The position numbers and the translations under genes are program-made. This document shows, in pieces, positions 1-4,775 of a DNA stretch of 6,492 bases. Source of the stretch: JBGSWE01 sp049292975 (GTDB taxonomy: Bacteria; Patescibacteriota; Saccharimonadia; Saccharimonadales; JACDBH01); the NCBI GenBank assembly GCA_049292975.1, contig JBATRZ010000004.1, forward strand, positions 1-6,492, written 5' to 3'. The notes beneath the pieces are model-generated. The model made no database searches, was not told the origin of the DNA, and was given only the letters and a program-made list of their open reading frames with translations. Each line of letters opens with the position of its first letter. Positions within the stretch are counted from its first letter, which is position 1.

Positions 1-4
1 ACAC

Positions 5-186
5 GGTGCTAAGTCCCTATAGTTTACTCATTTTTGTCATCTGTAAACAAGGTGTAACTGTAGTAATTTATAGGGAAATGAGACACCCATGCGCGGCCCC
101 GCGGTAGCGGGGACCCTCCGGCCAGGGTTTCTCACCCTACCCCATGGAACCTGTTCCGTGGGGGTAAAGAGCCGGACGCTCCGGCT
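5..186. other. Multi-hairpin region, possible structured RNA of unknown family
   Basis: No credible protein gene lies here. A long-range stem pairs 14-21 with 69-76 (TCCCTATA/TATAGGGA, 8 bp). It can be closed by GGTG 5-8 with CACC 84-87 and encloses GTTTAC 22-27 with GTAAAC 43-48. Four hairpins follow in tandem: 97-102/107-112 (CCCCGC, loop GGTA), 124-128/134-138, 140-150/153-163 (11 bp with one G-U), and 170-176/180-186 (AGCCGGA, loop CGC). I see none of the core motifs of RNase P RNA, tmRNA, SRP RNA or 6S RNA. No T-run follows the last stem, so it is not a simple terminator. The strand is undetermined and the RNA may begin upstream of the window. Confidence 0.35.
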
Positions 187-208
187 GCTATTCCCAGGGT
201 TCCATAGG

Positions 209-236
209 TGTAAAAACGGAATTTTTCAGATATAAT
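209..236 (+). promoter_or_regulatory. Promoter for the first tRNA-Ser-like gene
   Basis: A perfect TATAAT -10 box lies at 231-236. A weak -35-like TGTAAA at 209-214 stands 16 bp upstream. The predicted start is near 243, giving a leader of about 18 nt before the tRNA-like sequence at 261. The -10 is strong; the -35 match is poor. Confidence 0.5.
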
Positions 237-260
237 GGCAAATTGTCACCACAAAAGAAC

Positions 261-327
261 GGAGAGGTGCAGGAGTGGTTTAATTGGCAGTCCTGGAAAG
301 ACTGTGTAGGGGCAACTCTACCGGGGT
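261..327 (+). tRNA. tRNA-Ser(GGA)-like gene, 5' part only; T arm and acceptor 3' strand interrupted or lost
   Basis: The acceptor 5' strand GGAGAGG (261-267) is followed by TG and a D stem 270-272/284-286 with an 11-nt loop. The anticodon stem 288-292/300-304 is a perfect 5 bp with loop CTGGAAA, placing the serine anticodon GGA at 295-297. A class II variable arm follows: a 6-bp stem 306-311/316-321 with loop GCAA. This matches the intact tRNA-Ser at 442-531 arm for arm. After GGGGT (323-327) the sequence stops matching a tRNA: the expected TTCGAAT loop and CCTCTCC strand are absent, and a hairpin begins. It could be a pseudogene, the 5' half of an interrupted or split tRNA, or an intron-bearing gene. 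The intact GGA tRNA 115 bp downstream would make loss of this copy tolerable. Confidence 0.55.
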
Positions 328-329
328 GA

Positions 330-394
330 AAAATGCCAGTGGCATTTTGCAAGGCAATCTTCTCTTGAAAACTTGTTTTCAAAGACGAAGTTGC
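330..394 (+). repeat. Two tandem inverted repeats following the interrupted tRNA
   Basis: Hairpin 1 pairs 330-337 with 341-348 (AAAATGCC/GGCATTTT, 8 bp, loop AGT). With its A run before and T run after, it resembles a compact bidirectional terminator. Hairpin 2 pairs 365-372 with 375-382 (TTGAAAAC/GTTTTCAA). It extends outward through 359-362/387-390 (CTTC/GAAG) and 354-357/391-394 (GCAA/TTGC), for about 16 bp with small internal loops. A GC palindrome at 393-402 follows. Either the first tRNA-like transcript ends at hairpin 1, or both hairpins form an insertion inside that RNA. The pairing is seen directly; the role is inferred. Confidence 0.5.
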
Positions 395-406
395 GGGCCC
401 GCCGGA

Positions 407-424
407 GGTGGGTCGAATCCCATC
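407..424 (+). other. T-arm-like stem-loop (orphan)
   Basis: GGTGGG 407-412 pairs with CCCATC 419-424 (six pairs, one G-T) around the loop TCGAAT. The loop is a tRNA T loop short by one T. The next seven bases (425-431) cannot pair with the acceptor strand at 261-267, and the -10 box of the next tRNA begins at 427. It is either a decayed remnant of the first tRNA's T arm displaced by about 80 bp, or a coincidental copy. Confidence 0.35.
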
Positions 425-426
425 TG

Positions 427-432
427 TATAAT
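427..432 (+). promoter_or_regulatory. -10 box for intact tRNA-Ser
   Basis: TATAAT at 427-432 predicts a start near 439, three bases before the mature 5' end at 442, so very little 5' processing would be needed. No good -35 is visible near 404-410; the best upstream candidates are GC-rich. Confidence 0.4.
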
Positions 433-441
433 ATAAGGTAT

Positions 442-531
442 GGAGAGGTGTCCGAGTGGTTGAAGGAGCACGCTTGGAAAGCGTGTGTGCGGGCAACCGT
501 ACCACGGGTTCGAATCCCGTTCTCTCCGCCA
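442..531 (+). tRNA. tRNA-Ser(GGA), complete, CCA encoded
   Basis: This tRNA reads UCC/UCU serine codons. The acceptor GGAGAGG 442-448 pairs with TCTCTCC 521-527 (last pair G-U), followed by discriminator G 528 and genomic CCA 529-531. The D stem is TCC/GGA (451-453/465-467). The anticodon stem CACGC/GCGTG (469-473/481-485) holds loop TTGGAAA, with anticodon GGA at 476-478. The long class II variable arm (487-492/497-502, loop GCAA) is diagnostic of serine. The T arm ACGGG/CCCGT (504-508/516-520) holds a canonical TTCGAAT loop. Every arm is intact, so this should be the functional copy, in contrast to the interrupted one upstream. The closely matching layout of the two suggests tandem duplication. 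Confidence 0.96.
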
Positions 532-544
532 AGTCGAAGCGTAA

Positions 545-601
545 TTAAAGGGTCACCAGGAGTTTTGCAATCAAGTAGCAAAACTCCTGGTGACCCTTTA
601 A
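545..601. terminator. Perfect 24-bp inverted repeat, probable terminator after tRNA-Ser
   Basis: Positions 545-568 pair without mismatch with 578-601 around a 9-nt loop (569-577). The stem base carries TTAAA on the left and TTTAA on the right, so a short T tract lies inside the 3' arm, and the downstream sequence is pyrimidine-rich (CTTCTCCTTTTCC). Its place 13 bp after the tRNA suits a terminator. The stem is much longer than most intrinsic terminators need, so a small mobile-repeat or RNA-processing origin remains possible. Confidence 0.55.
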
Positions 602-615
602 AGTCTTCTCCTTTT

Positions 616-639
616 CCCCACGAAACAAGTTTCGCGGGG
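616..639. repeat. Short imperfect hairpin
   Basis: CCCC 616-619 pairs with GGGG 636-639 and CGAAAC 621-626 with GTTTCG 629-634, separated by one A-C mismatch. No T run follows on either strand, so it is not a standard terminator. It sits between the 24-bp hairpin and the minus-strand tRNA 3' end. Confidence 0.4.
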
Positions 640-650
640 ACCCCATGCTT

Positions 651-674
651 TGGTCCGGCGGCAGGGATTCGAAC
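651..674 (-). pseudogene. Orphan tRNA 3' end (T loop, T-stem 3' strand, acceptor 3' strand, CCA)
   Basis: Read on the minus strand, 674-651 gives G53, T loop TTCGAAT, T-stem strand CCCTG, acceptor strand CCGCCGG, discriminator A and CCA, with exactly canonical spacing (7+5+7+1+3). The bases before it (678-675, TGTC) cannot form the CAGG needed for the rest of the T stem. I find no CCGGCGG acceptor 5' strand with tRNA arms upstream on the minus strand within the window. It looks like a tRNA cut at the T stem-loop boundary, the same place where the plus-strand gene at 261 breaks off. It may be a 3' half, an interrupted gene or a remnant; the amino acid is unknown. Confidence 0.45.
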
Positions 675-718
675 GACACAGTCCTGTGGACTGCGGCCGC
701 CCACCGCCCGCATGGGTC

Positions 719-774
719 GGAGACATAAATCTAATTTTGATTTGTGCTACGAGGCCGAATCCCCCTCTCCTCCA
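719..774 (+). other. Degenerate tRNA-Ser-like 3' end preceded by a hairpin
   Basis: CGAAT CCCCC TCTCC T CCA (756-774) resembles a tRNA 3' end: partial T loop, C-rich T-stem strand, acceptor strand and genomic CCA. CCTCTCC 764-770 is the exact complement of GGAGAGG at 261-267, but using it leaves only three bases for the T stem, so the piece is two bases short of a proper 12-bp acceptor/T helix. Upstream, 724-731 pairs with 739-746 (8 bp, one G-T, loop TAATTTT), and GGAGA 719-723 can pair with TCTCC 766-770. The rest of 640-776 holds only short GC palindromes (such as 693-700) and CAGTCC/GGACTG around 680-692. I see no gene there. Confidence 0.3.
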
Positions 775-776
775 AA

Positions 777-805
777 TTGACAGATTTCTACCCAGGGCAC
801 ATACT
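777..805 (+). promoter_or_regulatory. Sigma70-type promoter for the TM2 operon
   Basis: A perfect -35 TTGACA (777-782) is followed after 17 bp by a -10 CATACT (800-805, 4 of 6). The predicted start is near 812, giving a leader of about 17 nt that includes the Shine-Dalgarno site. It begins just after the tRNA-like 3' end. Confidence 0.65.
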
Positions 806-817
806 GGCATCATATAC

Positions 818-822
818 AGGAG
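818..822 (+). promoter_or_regulatory. Shine-Dalgarno site of the TM2 gene
   Basis: AGGAG stands six bases before ATG 829 and fixes the start. It is one of only two strong Shine-Dalgarno sites in the window. Confidence 0.7.
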
Positions 823-828
823 TTTGCT

Positions 829-1038
829 ATGAAAAGCGATGAAGGGGTTTACCAACTTGTCGGTACGGTACTAAGCTGGTCACTAGGATACCTAGGGGCA
901 GACAGGTTTTATAAGGGCGATATAGGCTTGGGCGTGCTGAAGCTTGTGACCGTGGGCGGCTTTGGCATCTGGTGGCTTGTGGATGCCTGTATCTGGACTA
1001 ATAACCTTGGCCATACGCTGCGCGGCAAACATAAATAA
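829..1038 (+). CDS. TM2 domain-containing small membrane protein
   Basis: This 69-residue protein fills one TM2 domain (Pfam TM2 family), a two-helix hairpin in the cytoplasmic membrane whose biochemical role is not well defined. Seen in the sequence: helix 1 at about residues 9-24, the family turn motif GYLGADRFYKG at 20-30 (family form G-x-H/D-RFY-x-G), helix 2 at about 33-56 with the typical GG-GIWWLVD at 43-52, and a basic tail (LRGKHK). The start is set by AGGAG six bases upstream and by a TTGACA promoter. The next gene begins nine bases after the stop, so the two are almost certainly co-transcribed, and both products are membrane-located. Family assignment is confident; function is unknown. 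Confidence 0.9.
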   Translation: MKSDEGVYQLVGTVLSWSLGYLGADRFYKGDIGLGVLKLVTVGGFGIWWLVDACIWTNNLGHTLRGKHK

Positions 1039-1047
1039 GGCGCTAGC

Positions 1048-2187
1048 ATGGAAGACAACCAGCCTGTACAGACCACACAGACGGCCGGCACCCAGAGTGG
1101 CCAGAACAAACCAGGCAGCAAGAAGCTGTTACTCGGACTACTTCTCGTTATTATCATAGCGGCCGTGGCCGTATGGGTAGCCCGGGAAGTGTACAGAAGC
1201 GACGATAATACGGAGACACCGGCTACTGCATACCTTAGTAATAGCAATGATGTCGTCTGTGCGGCCATCTACGACGGCAGATTAAGGTGCGAGAATATCC
1301 AGACTAACGAGCTGCGTGAGTTTACCTTGCCAGAAAATCTTAATGCCAGCCAGCTCATTACACAGAGTCCGGACGGCACGAAGTTTCTTATCGGGCTAAA
1401 CGACGGCAGCACCGTTGTGGCAGATAAAGATTTCAAGATTATCCGGGAGATTATCGCGCCGGGCAGGCAAGAAGCGTCTTATCCCAAGTTTGCGTGGGGT
1501 AGCGGCAACAAGCTATTCATTAGCGAAATCAAGCGTGAGGAAACTGACGCAGAGTTCCTGCCTGCGCCGTTGGTTGTACGTATGCTGGATATTGGAACTG
1601 GCGAAGAAAAGCGCGTCTACAAAACGGGCGAGAAGTACGATAGGGAAGTAGGCGATATGTACGTGCTGGGCGGCAATGATGAGTACGTCTTTATATCACT
1701 GCCAGCCGCCAAGAACTGGGTTGCTGACAGCACCGATCAGCCCCCGGCCACTATTAATGCCATCCGCTTGTCGGACGGTGAGGTGCGCCAAGTTGGCATA
1801 CATCAGATTGACGAGGCAGGGGACGGCCAAATGCACATGAGGATGTATAGCGGCTACTATGATGCGGCCCGCGGCTTGTTCGTTTTTGTCGCGACTAAGT
1901 CGGGCAGTAGCGACCAAAGCTTGGTAATATCAAAACTCGTAGACGATACGTATGGCCTGCAGCTGCAGAAGGTTAATGTTGCTGCAGAGTGGACATCCCC
2001 CCTTGGACAGCCACCGGTCTTTACTTCAAGGGGCGTAGCTGTATACAACGTTACGCTTGAGATGAATGGGCCTATCACACTGTTGAATGACGCTGGCGGC
2101 AAGACCGAGCTGCAACTGACCCAAGAAGAATCAAGCACGCTGTACAGCCTGCCGGCTATGCCGCAATTATCAGAGGCGGCTAACTAA
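1048..2187 (+). CDS. Single-pass membrane protein with large extracytoplasmic, beta-propeller-like domain
   Basis: I do not recognise a named family. The 379 residues divide into a polar Gln/Thr-rich cytoplasmic N-tail (1-24), a KK stop just before one hydrophobic helix (27-45), and an outer domain (46-379). There is no signal peptidase or lipobox site, so it is probably membrane-anchored with the C-terminus outside. The outer part alternates short beta-type segments with polar turns, including SPDGTKFLIG, GSGNKLFISE, GGNDEYVFIS, ARGLFVFVA and SDGEV. This pattern is common in WD40-like or PQQ-like propellers; a propeller fold is inference. The whole protein has only two cysteines (71 and 81), both outside, which suggests a disulfide. 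A weak AAGG precedes ATG. It is the second gene of the TM2 operon, and its stop overlaps that of convergent mpg by four bases. No terminator separates them. Confidence 0.8.
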   Translation: MEDNQPVQTTQTAGTQSGQNKPGSKKLLLGLLLVIIIAAVAVWVAREVYRSDDNTETPATAYLSNSNDVVCAAIYDGRLRCENIQTNELREFTLPENLNASQLITQSPDGTKFLIGLNDGSTVVADKDFKIIREIIAPGRQEASYPKFAWGSGNKLFISEIKREETDAEFLPAPLVVRMLDIGTGEEKRVYKTGEKYDREVGDMYVLGGNDEYVFISLPAAKNWVADSTDQPPATINAIRLSDGEVRQVGIHQIDEAGDGQMHMRMYSGYYDAARGLFVFVATKSGSSDQSLVISKLVDDTYGLQLQKVNVAAEWTSPLGQPPVFTSRGVAVYNVTLEMNGPITLLNDAGGKTELQLTQEESSTLYSLPAMPQLSEAAN

Positions 2188-2717
2188 ATCGTAAACCGCC
2201 AGGGTTTACCGGCTGCTTTATTGATACCGATACGCGGTGTTGCCAGGATATTGGTGATAGGTTTTGCTGGCGGGACAAGCTCCAGGCCGGTCGCTTCTAT
2301 CTTTAAGCCCGAGTAAGCTGGCGGGATAGCCAGAGCCTGGACGAGTGAGCCAGGGCCGCTGCATAGCCGTGACTCTACTGCTGTCTTACGGTACTGCTTC
2401 ATTAACTCCAGTCCGCGAGTGGGGTGCAGGGCGCGTATCAGCACGGCTTCGCCGCGGCCTTTAGGTCCCGTAACGATATTCAGGCACCAGTGCATACCAT
2501 AGATGAAATACATATATATGTGTCCGGCATCCTCAAACATCGGCGCGGTGCGCGGCGTGCGGCCGCGGAAGCTGTGGCTGGCCTCATCGTCCTGGCCATA
2601 GGCCTCGGTTTCGATAATAATGCCGCCGATATCACCCGCAGGCGTATGATGCACCAACTCCCATCCCAGCAGGTTGCGGGCACCGCCAGGCGGATTTGGT
2701 AAATTAGGCTTTTGCAT
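2184..2717 (-). CDS. mpg: 3-methyladenine DNA glycosylase, AAG/Mpg family
   Basis: The enzyme removes alkylated purines (3-methyladenine and related bases) from DNA, starting base excision repair in the cytoplasm. Family motifs run in order: ARNLLG (13-18), GGIIIETEAYG (31-41), DEASHSFRGRTPRTAPMF (44-61), YMYFIYGMHWCLN (68-80), GEAVLIRALHP and GPGSLVQAL in the middle, and the C-terminal TPRIGI..A...PWRF. By analogy with human AAG (E125, Y127, H136, Y162), the general base is E38, and Y40, H48 and Y73 line the base pocket; all are present. At 177 residues it is a short member with little sequence before ARNLLG. No Shine-Dalgarno is evident. A weak TAACTT box lies seven bases before the ATG, which would give a leaderless mRNA. 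It is divergent from the DUF1801 gene, with 28 bp between the starts. Confidence 0.94.
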   Translation of the reverse strand: MQKPNLPNPPGGARNLLGWELVHHTPAGDIGGIIIETEAYGQDDEASHSFRGRTPRTAPMFEDAGHIYMYFIYGMHWCLNIVTGPKGRGEAVLIRALHPTRGLELMKQYRKTAVESRLCSGPGSLVQALAIPPAYSGLKIEATGLELVPPAKPITNILATPRIGINKAAGKPWRFTI

Positions 2718-2739
2718 GTCTTTAAGTTAGCAGTAGACT
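2712..2739 (+). promoter_or_regulatory. Promoter for the DUF1801 gene, predicted leaderless
   Basis: TTGCAT (2712-2717) and TAGACT (2734-2739) are 16 bp apart. The start expected seven bases after the -10 falls on the A of ATG 2746. The -35 overlaps the first codon of divergent mpg. On the opposite strand, TAACTT (2729-2724) lies the same distance from the mpg ATG but is a poor -10 match. Confidence 0.45.
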
Positions 2740-2745
2740 AGGCTC

Positions 2746-3165
2746 ATGAACATGTTTAAACCAGTCAAACCCTCAACCATAGAAGAATACCTGGCGGCGG
2801 TGCCGCCGGAACGCCAGGAGATCATCAACTATATGCACAAACTCATCCAGGACACCGTACCCGGGCTAAAGCCTCACTTTGCCTACAATATGCTGGGTTA
2901 CGGCAGTTTTCTGTACAAGAATTATAAGAAAGAAGACATTGCCTGGCCGGTCATCGCCCTGGGTAACCAAAAGAATTATGTCAGCTTGTATGTCTGCTCT
3001 GCCCGGGGCGGCAAATATCTGGCAGAAGAATACAAAGACAGGCTCGGCAAGGTGTCGGTGGGCAAAAGCTGTATCAGGTTCAAGAAGCTTGAGGATTTAA
3101 ACCTGGACGAACTTAAGGCCTTGCTCCGGCAGGCCAGCGAGCATCCCAAAATAGCAGATACCTAA
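2746..3165 (+). CDS. DUF1801 domain-containing protein (YdhG-like)
   Basis: This 139-residue soluble protein is covered by one DUF1801 domain, a small alpha/beta fold of unknown biochemical role. Seen: the N-terminal VKPSTIEEYLAAVPPERQEII (7-27), matching the family opening (x-EYL-x-x-x-P-x-x-R). This is followed by PGLKPHFAYNMLGYGSFLYKN (the usual substrate- or ligand-facing segment with Y-x-M-x-x-Y/F), WPVIALGNQKNYVSLYVC (the family KxHVSLY core strand), and the closing SVGKSCIRFKKLEDLNLDELKALLRQA. The start could be M1 or M3 (ATG AAC ATG). M1 lies exactly at the predicted transcription start, which favours it. No Shine-Dalgarno is present. It is followed 11 bp later by the deacetylase gene on the same strand. 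The domain call is confident; the function is not known. Confidence 0.88.
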   Translation: MNMFKPVKPSTIEEYLAAVPPERQEIINYMHKLIQDTVPGLKPHFAYNMLGYGSFLYKNYKKEDIAWPVIALGNQKNYVSLYVCSARGGKYLAEEYKDRLGKVSVGKSCIRFKKLEDLNLDELKALLRQASEHPKIADT

Positions 3166-3176
3166 ACTTTAAGAAG

Positions 3177-3893
3177 ATGATACGCAGCAAACAAGATATT
3201 AAGAAACTCGGCACCATCATGGGCATCTGGGCCCACCCGGACGATGAGGTTATGAGCACGTGCGGCATCCTGTGCGCGGCCATTGCCAACGGCCAGACCG
3301 CCGTCTGCGTTACGGCTACCCGCGGCGAAGCAGGCCTGCAGGACGAGACGCGCTGGCCGGCCGGGCAACTTGGCGTTATACGCTCGGCCGAACTGAAAGC
3401 AGCGTACAAACTGATAGGTCTCAAGCACCATCATCACCTGGATTATCCCGACGGCGGCTGCCATAACATAGATGACAACGCAGCCGTGCAGCGGCTGCTC
3501 TTACTGATAGAAACGTACCAGCCCGACAGTATTATGACGTTCGGTCCCGATGGCATAACCGGCCATACCGATCACCAGACGGTATCGCGCTGGGTTTCGC
3601 TGGCCAACAAACGGGCAAGTAAGCCCGCCAAGCTCTACCACGCCATCCTGACGGATACGCAGTACGAGGCTATCAATGAGGCTGATAAGGCGTTTGACCT
3701 CTTTTTTAATACCGACAAGCCTAAGACCATCGATGCCGGCAGCTGCGACATCCTGCTGGAACTGGATGCCCCTCAGCTGGCGTGCAAGCTGGCTTGCTTG
3801 CAAGCCATGCCTTCGCAGTACGAGGCAGTGCTGGAAGCCTTCGGCGAGGCGCTTAAGACCGGGCTGGCGACAGAAGCGTTCGTGCACGCGTAA
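3177..3893 (+). CDS. PIG-L/LmbE family zinc-dependent deacetylase
   Basis: Members remove acetyl groups from N-acetylglucosaminyl compounds (GlcNAc-PI, MshB/BshB thiol precursors, antibiotic intermediates) with a Zn ion. Seen in 238 residues: GIWAHPDDE (16-24) with zinc ligands H20 and D23 and catalytic D22; VTATRGEAG (45-53); RSAELKAAYKLIG (69-81), the family R-x-x-E-x-x-x-A-x-x-x-LG segment; LDYPDGG (88-94); and FGPDGITGHTDHQ (122-134) holding the third zinc histidine. The catalytic set is therefore complete. HHHH at 84-87 precedes the usual LDYPDG. The substrate cannot be read from sequence, and no mycothiol or bacillithiol genes lie nearby. There is no Shine-Dalgarno; TAAACT, overlapping the previous stop codon, lies nine bases before the ATG and may be its own -10. 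The last 41 bp overlap the convergent FMN reductase gene. Confidence 0.92.
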   Translation: MIRSKQDIKKLGTIMGIWAHPDDEVMSTCGILCAAIANGQTAVCVTATRGEAGLQDETRWPAGQLGVIRSAELKAAYKLIGLKHHHHLDYPDGGCHNIDDNAAVQRLLLLIETYQPDSIMTFGPDGITGHTDHQTVSRWVSLANKRASKPAKLYHAILTDTQYEAINEADKAFDLFFNTDKPKTIDAGSCDILLELDAPQLACKLACLQAMPSQYEAVLEAFGEALKTGLATEAFVHA

Positions 3894-4410
3894 GTGCGGC
3901 CAGGACTTTGCTGATCTCTTTAGCAGAGCTGCCCAAATTACTGCCGTCCAGACCGATATGCTGCATAAATGCCAGGCCGGCCTGGGGCTCTAGCACTTCG
4001 GCCTTGAGACGGGTCATGATATCGACCAGGTGGTTACGGGCACTATCACCGCCGCTCCAGCCGTAGCCGATAAGCGCGACAGGTTTGCCCTCCCAGGGCG
4101 TACCGACCCAATCAATCGCATTCTTTAAAACGCCGCTAACGCTGGCATTGTACTCCGGTGTGATAAACAGGACGGCGTCTGCCGCCTTTACCATACCGGT
4201 CCAGGCCTGGACATTAGCGTTAGCCGGGGCAAAGCTCTCGTTCTTAGGGCTGATCGGGTCATCAAAAAAGGGCAGGGGCAGGGCGGCAAAATCGGCGATG
4301 GTTACCGCCACATTCTCGCGTTTTTCTAGTTCACGGCTGACCAGGGCAAGCACGTTATCGGCAGCGCGGCCGGCCCTAACAGAACCTGTGACTATAAGTA
4401 ATTTCTTCAT
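3853..4410 (-). CDS. NADPH-dependent FMN reductase (flavodoxin-like quinone/chromate reductase type)
   Basis: This is a cytoplasmic flavoprotein of the NADPH-dependent FMN reductase family (relatives: ChrR/YieF, azoreductases, ArsH), which reduces quinones, chromate, azo compounds or free flavin with NAD(P)H. Seen: the flavin phosphate loop LIVTGSVRAGRAADNV (5-20), the signature ITPEYNASVSGVLKNAIDWV (83-102), and ALIGYGWSGG (112-121) as the second flavin-contacting loop. At 185 residues it is full length for the compact group and lacks the N-terminal extension of ArsH. The start is firm, with AAGGAG seven bases upstream. It lies 86 bp downstream of an arsR-type gene on the same strand, so it is probably controlled by that repressor and serves detoxification; this is inference. 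Its C-terminal coding end overlaps the deacetylase gene. Confidence 0.92.
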   Translation of the reverse strand: MKKLLIVTGSVRAGRAADNVLALVSRELEKRENVAVTIADFAALPLPFFDDPISPKNESFAPANANVQAWTGMVKAADAVLFITPEYNASVSGVLKNAIDWVGTPWEGKPVALIGYGWSGGDSARNHLVDIMTRLKAEVLEPQAGLAFMQHIGLDGSNLGSSAKEISKVLAALTRARTLLSPARS

Positions 4411-4417
4411 AACTTAA

Positions 4418-4423
4418 CTCCTT
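4418..4423 (-). promoter_or_regulatory. Shine-Dalgarno site of the FMN reductase gene
   Basis: AAGGAG on the minus strand is seven bases before the ATG at 4410. Its strength fits an internal cistron. The 86-bp gap to arsR (4411-4496) contains no promoter I can recognise and only a weak 5-bp hairpin (AACAG/CTGTT, 4448-4462). Confidence 0.7.
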
Positions 4424-4496
4424 AATTTAGGTTATCCAGCAGCGGCAAACAGCCAGCCTGTTCTGCCGGCGGGCGGGGTCCGTGCTGCGGGCTGAG

Positions 4497-4775
4497 CTAT
4501 AGCTTTTTGGGGTTAATACCCGCCCTCTCCAGGGCTGAGGTATTGAGCCTATAGATCTTTTCGGTGCCTGCCTTGTATTCCTCTATCACGCCGGCGTCCT
4601 TGAGTCTTCTAAAGTGGTGGCTCATGGCGGGCTGGCTCAGGGAAGAGCAGGTGCTGACCTTGCTGCAAGAGGCTTTGTCGTCGCGGTCCCGCACCAGGGT
4701 GCGCACGATATCAAGCCGGGTCTTATCGGCCAGGGCTTTGAATATTTTTAATGTTTGAATGTCATGCATTGACAT
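4497..4775 (-). CDS. ArsR/SmtB-type winged-helix transcriptional repressor
   Basis: This 92-residue single-domain regulator has IFKALADKTRLDIVRTLV (11-28), the family helices 1-2. The recognition helix region is SLSQPAMSHHFRRLKDAGVI (45-64), followed by the wing EEYKAGTEKIYRLN (65-78). Such proteins bind palindromic operators as dimers and leave DNA on binding metal or being oxidised. The classic ELCVCDL metal site is absent; instead there are two cysteines, C37 and C43, just before the recognition helix, which could sense thiol-reactive chemicals or a metal. On the minus strand a TATACT box ends immediately before ATG 4775, so transcription should begin at 4769, the second ATG. The working start may therefore be Met3 on a leaderless mRNA. 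Two palindromes upstream are likely self-operators. The FMN reductase gene downstream is the probable co-regulated target. Confidence 0.9.
   Translation of the reverse strand: MSMHDIQTLKIFKALADKTRLDIVRTLVRDRDDKASCSKVSTCSSLSQPAMSHHFRRLKDAGVIEEYKAGTEKIYRLNTSALERAGINPKKL

Noticed and set aside
97..186. T-box or other riboswitch on either strand
   Set aside because: The minus strand shows CTACCGCGGGG, loosely like a T-box end, but it is just one arm of a simple hairpin. The rest of the consensus is missing and no synthetase gene lies downstream on that strand.
328..674. A standard group I intron in either interrupted tRNA
   Set aside because: I could not find the conserved P/Q/R/S core elements (for example GACTA with TAGTC partners) on the needed strand, and the 85-nt gap from 328 to 412 is too short. 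A covariance search could still reopen this.
188..713. Minus-strand open frames across the tRNA genes (with stretches like ERTGFEP and GIRTRGTVARTHAF)
   Set aside because: These are the familiar false proteins produced by reading tRNA-Ser genes in antisense. They have no start signal and overlap a certain tRNA.
373..780. Plus-strand open frame of 135 codons through the intact tRNA
   Set aside because: It covers the whole tRNA-Ser and the 24-bp hairpin, with no ribosome site and low-complexity Pro/Ser/Arg composition.
598..855. Minus-strand 85-codon frame opposite the TM2 leader
   Set aside because: It overlaps the TM2 promoter and start, has no family resemblance, and derives from tRNA-like sequence.
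3501..3887. Minus-strand 128-codon frame inside the deacetylase gene
   Set aside because: It is a shadow of a gene with a complete set of family motifs and has no start signal of its own.
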